Assembly (NCBI GenBank): GCA_020636005.1
Contig: JACJYR010000002.1
Coordinates: forward strand, 992,001-1,056,000
Source of the DNA: Lewinellaceae bacterium
Lineage (GTDB): Bacteria > Bacteroidota > Bacteroidia > Chitinophagales > Saprospiraceae
DNA: 64,000 nt
Direction of reading: 5' to 3'
A program made the position numbers and the translations under genes. The stretch's first letter is position 1, and every line of letters starts with the position of its first letter. Positions 58,620-64,000 of this stretch are shown here, in pieces. Under the pieces are notes generated by a model. The model searched no databases. It saw only the letters and a program-made list of their open reading frames with translations, and was not told the DNA's origin.

Positions 58620-59435
58620 ATGGACACCTTATTTGACGTAAAAAACAAAGTAGCCGTCATCACCGGCGGTTCAGGCATCCTTTGCGGCGCCATCGCCAAA
58701 GCCATGGCCCAACGAGGCTGCAAAGTTGGCATCCTCGGTCGTACCGCAGCCAAAGTGGACGAGATGGTTGCAGACATCCAATCGGCGGGCGGAGAGGCCA
58801 TGCCGCTCATCGCCGACGTGCTCGATGCAGCAGCCTTGCAGGCGGCCTGCGATGCTGTTTTGAAAAAATGGGGGAAAATCGACATCCTAATCAACGGCGC
58901 AGGCGGCAACATTCCCGGTGCAGCGATTCCGCCAACGGAGAATTTTTTCATGCACGATTTCTCCAATTTTCAAAAAGTAAATGCCCTCAACTTCGACGGC
59001 ACGGTGCTGCCCACCATGATTTTTGGCAAACCGATGACCGAAGCGAAATCCGGCAGCATCATCAACATTTCCTCCATGACGGCGCAACAGGCCGTGACCC
59101 GTGTGCCCGGTTATTCCACCGCCAAGGCGGCGGTGGACTGTTTCACGAAGTGGCTGGCCGTGGAGGTGGCGCTCAAGTTCGGCGACGGCATCCGGGTAAA
59201 CGCCATTGCCCCCGGCTTTTTCGTCACGGAACAAAACCGCATGCTCCTCACCGATGGCAAGGGCGGCTACACCGACCGGGGCGCTACCGTCATCCGCAAA
59301 ACACCTGCCCGCCGCTTCGGCGAGCCGGAAGAACTGATTGGCACAGCCATTTGGCTCTCCTCGGAGGCTTCCAAATTCGTGACTGGCACGGTGATTCCGG
59401 TAGATGGAGGTTTCAGTGCGTGGAGCGGGGTGTAA
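58620..59435 (+). CDS. SDR-family D-mannonate oxidoreductase
   Basis: 271 aa classical short-chain dehydrogenase: VAVITGGSGILCGAIAKAM (glycine motif), DILINGAGGNIPGAA, SSMTAQQAVTRVPGYSTAKAAVDC (catalytic Ser, Tyr-x3-Lys) and VNAIAPGFFVTEQNRMLL. This subtype is encoded next to uxuA and is taken to interconvert fructuronate and mannonate in place of UxuB. Here uxuA follows 33 nt downstream. The assignment depends on similarity and context. Confidence 0.85.
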   Translation: MDTLFDVKNKVAVITGGSGILCGAIAKAMAQRGCKVGILGRTAAKVDEMVADIQSAGGEAMPLIADVLDAAALQAACDAVLKKWGKIDILINGAGGNIPGAAIPPTENFFMHDFSNFQKVNALNFDGTVLPTMIFGKPMTEAKSGSIINISSMTAQQAVTRVPGYSTAKAAVDCFTKWLAVEVALKFGDGIRVNAIAPGFFVTEQNRMLLTDGKGGYTDRGATVIRKTPARRFGEPEELIGTAIWLSSEASKFVTGTVIPVDGGFSAWSGV

Positions 59436-59436
59436 A

Positions 59437-59468
59437 TTCAATCATTCAATCATTCAATCATTCTCTCA
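59437..59468. repeat. Octamer tract running into the uxuA start codon
   Basis: TTCAATCA three times, TTCTCTCA, and the next word begins with the TTG that starts uxuA (59469). Confidence 0.8.
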
Positions 59469-60638
59469 TTGAAAAAATTAGAACAAACCTTCCGCTGGTA
59501 CGGCCCCAACGATCCCGTCAGCCTTTCCGACATCCGGCAGGCGGGCGCCACGGGCATCGTCACCGCCCTGCACCACATCCCGAACGGCGAAGTGTGGACG
59601 GTCGAAGAAATTTCAAAACGGAAAAAAGAAATCGAAGCAGCTGGCCTGCGCTGGTCGGTGGTGGAGAGTGTGCCCGTTTCCGAAGCCATTAAAAAACAGT
59701 CGGGCGACTGGCAGCGGCACCTCGAAAACTACCGGCAATCGCTGCGAAACCTCGGCGCATGCGGCATCCGAACCGTTACCTACAACTTCATGCCCGTGCT
59801 CGACTGGACACGTACCGACCTCAACTACCGCCTGCCCGACGGCTCCACGGCGTTGCGTTTCGACACGGCGGAGTTTGCCGCTTTTGAAATTTTTATCCTG
59901 AAACGCCCCGGCGCAGCGGACAGCTACACCCCGGAACAAATCGAACGGGCGGAGGCCTGTTTCAAAAAAATGCCCCCCGAAGCGCAGCAGCGCCTTACCG
60001 CCAACATCATCGCCGGGCTGCCGGGAGCGGAGGAGGGCTACACCCTCAAACAGTTCCAGGCGGCGCTTGACAGTTACGGGAAGATTGGCGCTGCGGAGTT
60101 GCGGGCAAACTTGATTGATTTTTTGAAAAACGTGACTCCAACGGCGGAAGGAGCAGGCATCAAAATGGTCATCCACCCCGACGACCCGCCCTACCCGATT
60201 CTCGGTCTGCCGAGGGTGGTCAGCACGTCAGCGGATGTGCAGGCGCTGTTCGAAGCCGTGCCCAGCCCCGCCAACGGGCTTTGCTTTTGCACGGGCAGCT
60301 TTGGCGTACGGGCAGACAACGACCTGCCGGGGATGGTCAGCCAGTTTGCGGAGCGCATCCATTTCATCCATTTGCGCAGCACCCAACGGGACGAATTCGG
60401 CAACTTCCACGAAGCCGACCACCTCGACGGCGATGTGGACATGTTTTCGGTGATGAAAAACCTGCTGGCGGAACAGCAACGGCGGGAAATTTCCATCCCC
60501 ATGCGCCCCGACCACGGGCATAAGATGCTCGATGATTTGGGTAAAAAAACGAACCCCGGCTATTCGGCCATCGGACGGCTGCGGGGACTGGCAGAACTGC
60601 GGGGGTTGGAGTTGGGGATTTTGCGGAGCGGGATTTGA
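59469..60638 (+). CDS. uxuA: Mannonate dehydratase
   Basis: 389 aa with a TTG start at 59469 (KKLEQTFRWYGPNDPVSLSDIRQAGATGIVTALHHIPNG follows, the typical UxuA N-terminus; no ATG is available). TIM barrel; metal-binding residues include HPDDPPYPILGLPRVVST, LCFCTGSFGVRADNDL, FIHLRSTQRDEFGNFHEADHLDG and RPDHGHKMLDD. Dehydrates D-mannonate to 2-keto-3-deoxygluconate. It follows the mannonate oxidoreductase and belongs with uxaC and kduD in hexuronate breakdown. Confidence 0.95.
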   Translation: MKKLEQTFRWYGPNDPVSLSDIRQAGATGIVTALHHIPNGEVWTVEEISKRKKEIEAAGLRWSVVESVPVSEAIKKQSGDWQRHLENYRQSLRNLGACGIRTVTYNFMPVLDWTRTDLNYRLPDGSTALRFDTAEFAAFEIFILKRPGAADSYTPEQIERAEACFKKMPPEAQQRLTANIIAGLPGAEEGYTLKQFQAALDSYGKIGAAELRANLIDFLKNVTPTAEGAGIKMVIHPDDPPYPILGLPRVVSTSADVQALFEAVPSPANGLCFCTGSFGVRADNDLPGMVSQFAERIHFIHLRSTQRDEFGNFHEADHLDGDVDMFSVMKNLLAEQQRREISIPMRPDHGHKMLDDLGKKTNPGYSAIGRLRGLAELRGLELGILRSGI

Positions 60639-60716
60639 TTTTTTTTTGAAACATAGTAGCCAAGCCTCAACCAATCAACATGGCGTTTTTTATCGAAACA
60701 ATGCTGCAACAGCATT

Positions 60717-60743
60717 TATCATCTTGTAAACTCCCGTTTCAAC
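60717..60743. repeat. 27-bp inverted repeat, left arm
   Basis: tatcatcttgtaaactcccg... is complementary, with one mismatch, to 60974-61000. The two arms bracket dispersed repeat copy J and a long hairpin. Confidence 0.8.
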
Positions 60744-60751
60744 TGGCCTTA

Positions 60752-60864
60752 AGTAACGATGAAAAAATAACTTCACCATTTTGATTTTGAAAACCCCAGC
60801 AATGGAAGGGTTTTTTAAAAATAATCCCGATTTCACATCGGGATTATTTTTCCTTCGATCCTAA
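60752..60864 (+). repeat. Dispersed hairpin repeat, copy J
   Basis: Full-length consensus copy (agtaacgatgaaaaaataac...ccttcgatcctaa) in the convergent gap between uxuA and kduD. Confidence 0.88.
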
Positions 60865-60880
60865 GAAAGGCTCTACGCTT

Positions 60881-60944
60881 ATCTATCCTCTATTCAAAAC
60901 ATCACATCCTACAATGATGCTGATGTTTTGAACAGAGGATAGAT
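60881..60944. repeat. 24-bp-arm hairpin
   Basis: Arms 60881-60904 and 60921-60944 (atctatcctctattcaaaac...) pair with one mismatch around a 16-nt loop. No T run; unlike a terminator. Confidence 0.85.
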
Positions 60945-60973
60945 GGAGGTGTAAGTTGTGTCTCCCCTCCCCC

Positions 60974-61000
60974 GTTGAAACGGGAGGTTACAAGATGATA
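60974..61000. repeat. 27-bp inverted repeat, right arm
   Basis: Partner of 60717-60743, with one mismatch. The enclosed segment is 230 bp. Confidence 0.8.
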
Positions 61001-61068
61001 GATGTTTTCCATGCAATTTTCTATGTGAAAAGAATGCTTTGAATTTGCCACTATTCGTTTCAAAAACA

Positions 61069-61770
61069 TCACCTCGCCATCCATCCCCCATCCACCGTCA
61101 GCACATGCCCGTTCACGTAGTCGCTGGCCGGCGACGCCAAAAACACCGTTGCCCCGGCGAGGTCTTCCGGCCTGCCCCAGCGCCCGGCGGGGATGCGGGA
61201 AAGGATATTTTTTGAGCGCTCCGGGTCATCCTGCAAGGCTTGCGTATTGTCCGTTTGGATGTAGCCGGGAGCGATGGCATTCACCTGCACATTGTGCGCT
61301 GCCCACTCGTTGGCAAGCGCTTTGGTCAACTGGCCGATGGCGCCCTTCGAAGCAGCGTAACCCGGCACGGTGATACCGCCCTGAAACGTGAGTAAAGAGG
61401 CGGTGAAAATGATTTTGCCCTGCCTGCGTTCCACCATCATTTTCCCAAACTCCCGGCTGAGGATGAACTGGGCATTGAGGTTGACCTCGATGACTTTGTC
61501 CCAAAATTCGTCGGGATGTTCGGCGGCGGGTTTGCGCAGGATGGTGCCGGCATTGTTCACCAGGATGTCAATTTTCGGATGCGCTTTTTTTACCTCCTCA
61601 ATGAAAGCGTAAAGCGAGTTCCGTTCGCTAAAATCGCAGGTGTAGGCCGTGAAATTCCTGCCTGCTGCCTTGACCGCTTTTTCCACTTCGCTGCCGGTTT
61701 TTTCCAAAGTGGCGCTCACGCCGATGATGTCGGCCCCGGCCTGTGCAAGCCCGGTGGCCAGCTGTTGCAA
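61069..61770 (-). pseudogene. kduD: 5'-truncated 2-deoxy-D-gluconate 3-dehydrogenase
   Basis: From QQLATGLAQAGADIIGVSA to the stop this is a normal KduD-type SDR: DILVNNAGTILRKPAAEHPDEFWDKVIEVNLNAQF, the catalytic Ser in TASLLTFQGGITVPGYAASK (Tyr-x3-Lys) and VNAIAPGYIQTDNTQAL. The first 20 or so residues, with the TGxxxGIG cofactor loop, are missing. Upstream of about 61770 the sequence is the antisense of a hybrid-regulator fragment. An ATG at 61809 restores an open frame (MAEADVALCPGRI), but its first 14 codons are foreign. NAD binding is probably lost. Role in pectin or uronate catabolism. Confidence 0.75.
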
Positions 61771-61773
61771 GAT

Positions 61774-62004
61774 GCGACCTGGGCACAGGGCGACATCCGC
61801 TTCCGCCATTTTGGAAAAAAGGACGGGCTTTCACAAAATTCGGTGTTCGCCATCGCACAGGATGGCCGGGGCGTGATGTGGTTGCAAACCGGAAAACTGA
61901 ACGTTTCGGAAGTGGCCTACCGGGTGGGCTTCAACGAGCCGAAGTATTTCAGCAAGGTTTTTCAAAAAGAATTTGGGTGCAGCCCGTCGCAGTTTCAGGG
62001 GTAG
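61774..62004 (+). pseudogene. Collapsed hybrid two-component regulator (propeller start joined to AraC end)
   Basis: The frame reads ATWAQGDIRFRHFGKKDGLS, then QNSVFAIAQDGRGVMWLQT, which is the signal-peptide end and first Reg_prop propeller repeat of a hybrid sensor kinase. It continues at once into GKLNVSEVAYRVGFNEPKYF, then KVFQKEFGCSPSQFQG and a stop, the end of an AraC-type DNA-binding domain. Full-length proteins exceed 1300 aa; everything between has been lost at about 61880-61890. The start is also missing, at the junction with kduD. Confidence 0.82.
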
Positions 62005-62311
62005 GTTTCGGGTGGGTCAGACCTGAGGGTTGAGCCATTTTTATGCAAAATTGGAATCGGATTCCAAAATTGCACAAAACTGGTTCTTCAATTTCCCAGA
62101 CTTCCGCTTGTTTCAAAAACAGAATTCCAACAAAACCAAGCCTCGAAAGCCCTTTCAATGCCCTTCCCGCCCTCGTTTTAGACTTTTCTACCCCTCATTC
62201 CGGATTTTTTTTCCAAACCCGCCAGATACCTTTGCCAAATACTTCGCAGCGAAATCATGCTTTTCACAAAATAAGATTTCAAAATGCGAAAATTGAAAAG
62301 AAGGTAATTAC
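62005..62311. other. Intergenic region upstream of the SusC remnant, with candidate promoter
   Basis: 307 bases without a gene. TACCTTTG at 62227-62234 is a good -7-type match, about 80 nt before the SusC ATG. AT-rich around 62180-62300. Confidence 0.5.
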
Positions 62312-62706
62312 ATGAGACAAGTCTATCTCAAATCAGTGGCCACCCTGGCCCTTTGGCTCACGACGCTGGGCGCCTGCCTCCTCGCACAATCAGGCATCGT
62401 ATCCGGAAAAGTCGTGGACGGCACCGATAACCTGCCTTTGCCCGGTGCCAATGTTTTCCTGAAAAACAACGTTTCCATCGGCACCGTGACGGATATCGAC
62501 GGCAGCTTCCTCATTTCGGGTGTCCCGGCTGGCGAGCGGGCGGCGATTTTTTGACCAATGGATGGCGGCAAGGCGCCACTGACCCGGTCACCGGGATTAC
62601 CGAAATTTTAGGCAACTACCTCCGGCTGAAAGACCAACGGGAAATCCGCCGCCGCTACAACGGCAGCCTGGCGCTCGACTTGCACCTACGTTTACCAAAC
62701 TTTTGA
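62312..62706 (+). pseudogene. Collapsed SusC/RagA TonB-dependent receptor
   Basis: 62312-62554 encodes a signal peptide (SVATLALWLTTLGACLLAQ) and the start of a carboxypeptidase-regulatory-like domain (SGIVSGKVVDGTDNLPLPGANVFLKN...GSFLISGVPAGE), normal for SusC. At about 62540 it jumps to an internal receptor fragment in another frame (DFLTNGWRQGATDPVTGITE, ILGNYLRLKDQREIRRRYNG, SLALDLHL), ending at 62706. About 900 residues, including the barrel, are gone, and no SusD follows. Non-functional. Confidence 0.75.
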
Positions 62707-62718
62707 AGTTTGGTAAAC
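62690..62718. repeat. 13-bp perfect palindrome at the SusC/DUF4861 junction
   Basis: gtttaccaaactt / aagtttggtaaac with the 3-nt loop ttg (62703-62705). The loop is the TTG used as the DUF4861 start. Confidence 0.85.
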
Positions 62719-63653
62719 GGGCGTCCGGGGTTGCCATTTTAGCCCTCTTCCACTTCGGCTGCGGCCAACCGGGAACCTCCGAGAATACTGCAACGACGCC
62801 CCCTCCGGCTTCCGCCCAGGCCGTTTTCAAAATGCAGACCGGACCGTTCGTTTTGGCGGAAAAAGCCGAGGTAAAAAGCGAATACATTGTCCAAACAAAA
62901 TTGATTGTGCCGCAGGATTTGGCACCGCAAAACAAATGGGTGATGTTCGAAGGGCCGGTGCTGGAAAACGAGCTGATTGCCTACCGTTTCTACCTCGACA
63001 GCCGCCACCGCTCGGATATTTTTGGAAAAAAAACGAACGCACTGGTCATGGACACGGTCGGTTGGGAGTACCACGACATCATGGACTGGGGTTCGGATAT
63101 TTTGAAAGTCGGCGAATTGCTTGGCATCGGCAGCCCGGCTATCTGGTACCAGGATTCGCTATTTACCTTGAGTGATTGCGCTGAAAAAACAGTGGAAATT
63201 GTGGAGGCTGGCGGCCAGACGGCAAGTGTACGTTTCACCTTCAAAGACCTGAAAATTGGCGATGAAACCCGCACGATTGTCCAGCTTTGGAGCCTCCCCA
63301 CGGGGCGGCCACATTCCAAAGTGGAACTCACCGTTGCCGAAGGAAAACTCCCCGAAGGCGCTGCATTTGCCACCGGCATCGTCAAGCATTTGCCGGAGGC
63401 AGAAAGCGGGACGGAGGGCAGTAAATTCTACCTTTTCAGTTGGGGAAAGCAATCGTATCACGGACAAAACCTGGGCATGGGCGTCGTTGCAGATACGAAG
63501 TACCAGCCGGTCGTGCGGGACAATCCGCTGAGTTTTCTAGTGGTTTTTGAAAATAGTGCTGCGGGCGTGAATTACGAGTTTGCCGCCGCATGGGAAATGG
63601 ACGTGATGGGCGTGAAAACGGCGGCGGATTTTAAGGCGCTTTTGTTGAAATAG
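62703..63653 (+). CDS. DUF4861 lipoprotein
   Basis: 316 aa with a TTG start (MKFGKRASGVAILALFHFGCGQPG); FHFGC is a lipobox-like site. The body matches DUF4861, a family encoded in Bacteroidota pectin and uronate loci: ENELIAYRFYLDSRHRSDIFGKK, VMDTVGWEYHDIMDWGSDILKVGELLGIGSPA and FYLFSWGKQSYHGQNLGMGVV. Its function is not established. The start is uncertain because it lies in the loop of a palindrome at a probable deletion junction, so the native 5' end may be lost. The uxaC gene follows. Confidence 0.82.
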   Translation: MKFGKRASGVAILALFHFGCGQPGTSENTATTPPPASAQAVFKMQTGPFVLAEKAEVKSEYIVQTKLIVPQDLAPQNKWVMFEGPVLENELIAYRFYLDSRHRSDIFGKKTNALVMDTVGWEYHDIMDWGSDILKVGELLGIGSPAIWYQDSLFTLSDCAEKTVEIVEAGGQTASVRFTFKDLKIGDETRTIVQLWSLPTGRPHSKVELTVAEGKLPEGAAFATGIVKHLPEAESGTEGSKFYLFSWGKQSYHGQNLGMGVVADTKYQPVVRDNPLSFLVVFENSAAGVNYEFAAAWEMDVMGVKTAADFKALLLK

Positions 63654-63673
63654 AAAGAGTGCGGAGAGGTAGG

Positions 63674-63716
63674 GTCGGCTTCAGCCGGCGCTCAGGTCCC
63701 GCCGGCTAAAGCCGAC
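63674..63716. repeat. Long hairpin between DUF4861 and uxaC
   Basis: 17-bp arms (gtcggcttcagccggcg, one mismatch) with a 9-nt loop. Shares ccgccggctaaagccg with the hairpin at 29585-29633. Confidence 0.82.
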
Positions 63717-63792
63717 GCTACGCACTCAAATAGAAAAAGATAGGGATGGACTTGTCGGGTTTTCTAAATTTGGCATAAAAGAATAAAAATCA

Positions 63793-64000
63793 ATGACCGA
63801 AAACGGCAACGATACGAAAAACAGGACCGCCACTTTTTTAGGTGAAAACTTCCTGCTCGAAAGCGATTTCGCAGCGGAGCTTTACCATGAATACGCCAAA
63901 AACCTGCCCATCATTGACTACCACAACCACCTGCCGCCCGAGCAGATTGCTAACGACCATCGGTTTGAAAATATCACCCAAATCTGGCTGCAAGGCGACC
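63793..64000 (+). CDS. uxaC: Glucuronate/uronate isomerase, N-terminal fragment
   Basis: Starts MTENGNDTKNRTATFLGENF and runs off the right edge after 69 codons. LYHEYAKNLPIIDYHNHLPPEQIANDHRFENITQIWLQGD is the UxaC N-terminus, including the metal-binding HxH (HNH). It isomerises glucuronate to fructuronate (or galacturonate to tagaturonate), feeding the mannonate oxidoreductase and UxuA encoded upstream. Confidence 0.93.
   Translation, partial: MTENGNDTKNRTATFLGENFLLESDFAAELYHEYAKNLPIIDYHNHLPPEQIANDHRFENITQIWLQGD

Noticed and set aside
7798..60864. The 110-bp repeats as ordinary terminators only
   Set aside because: Copies also lie directly upstream of genes in the sense direction, have inverted ends and were split by an IS. 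Termination may be a side effect of the hairpin but does not explain the conserved 5' half.
61771..61809. ATG at 61809 as a genuine start restoring KduD
   Set aside because: The added 13 or 14 residues come from antisense regulator DNA and lack the TGxxxGIG cofactor loop, so the enzyme remains truncated.
61516..62004. 162-codon plus-strand frame treated as a complete AraC regulator
   Set aside because: The first 85 codons are antisense to kduD. Only the last 75 codons are real regulator sequence, and they are two distant parts joined together.
1..64000. tRNA, rRNA or riboswitch genes
   Set aside because: Reading both strands I found no cloverleaf-like segment with a T-loop consensus, no rRNA-like sequence and no recognisable riboswitch core. 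A covariance-model scan would be decisive.

Overview
The window comes from a Bacteroidota chromosome, probably a Saprospiria-type (Lewinella/Haliscomenobacter-like) organism. The phylum rests on a type IX secretion (T9SS) sorting domain at 37108-38214, DUF4290 and DUF4270 proteins, a SusC-type plug-domain remnant, a hybrid two-component-system remnant, a GT5-only glycogen synthase beside panC, and TAnnTTTG-type -7 boxes. The class is inference. I see no rRNA, tRNA or true CRISPR array.

Layout. 1-4.5 kb is lipid and translation housekeeping (partial nadD, fabH, efp, accB, accC). 5-7.7 kb holds a coiled-coil protein and purQ. 7.8-9.4 kb holds a complete IS4-family insertion sequence sitting inside a dispersed repeat. 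9.5-11.3 kb is molybdenum-cofactor synthesis (moaC and a MobB-like/MobA fusion). 11.7-19.6 kb holds a giant FG-GAP/UnbV protein, small lipoproteins, polyphosphate glucokinase and two cyclophilin lipoproteins. 19.8-31.4 kb holds a LolC/E-type permease, an oxidoreductase, an amidohydrolase lipoprotein, a Uma2 protein, a membrane patatin with a tiny membrane protein behind it, alanine dehydrogenase, tsaE and a glycerol channel. 31.9-43.3 kb is two 1650-1686-residue secreted paralogues (possibly heparinase II/III-like) on either side of a T9SS cargo gene. 43.7-50.3 kb is a Bacteroidota housekeeping block (DUF4290, glmS, DUF4270, glgA, panC). 50.4-55 kb has an orphan sorting domain, a gamma-carbonic anhydrase, DUF5691, a beta-barrel and a truncated Rpn-type gene. 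55.2-58.6 kb is a Dna2-like nuclease-helicase. 58.6-64 kb is a hexuronate catabolism locus (mannonate oxidoreductase, uxuA, kduD, DUF4861, uxaC) containing collapsed remnants of a hybrid sensor-regulator and a SusC receptor.

The most unusual material lies between, and sometimes inside, the genes. (1) A roughly 110-bp hairpin repeat with imperfect inverted ends occurs ten times. (2) Many gaps hold short tandem tracts locked to a period of 7, 8 or 10 nt, with some positions fixed and others free. Three such 35-nt heptamer tracts lie in frame inside proteins (two in the helicase, one in the amidohydrolase), and others run directly into start codons. (3) Several families of long perfect hairpins are present. 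(4) Pseudogenes and deletion junctions cluster in the uronate locus. No single new multi-gene defence system is evident. The repeat ecology, the giant paralogue pair and the Dna2-like enzyme are the best leads.
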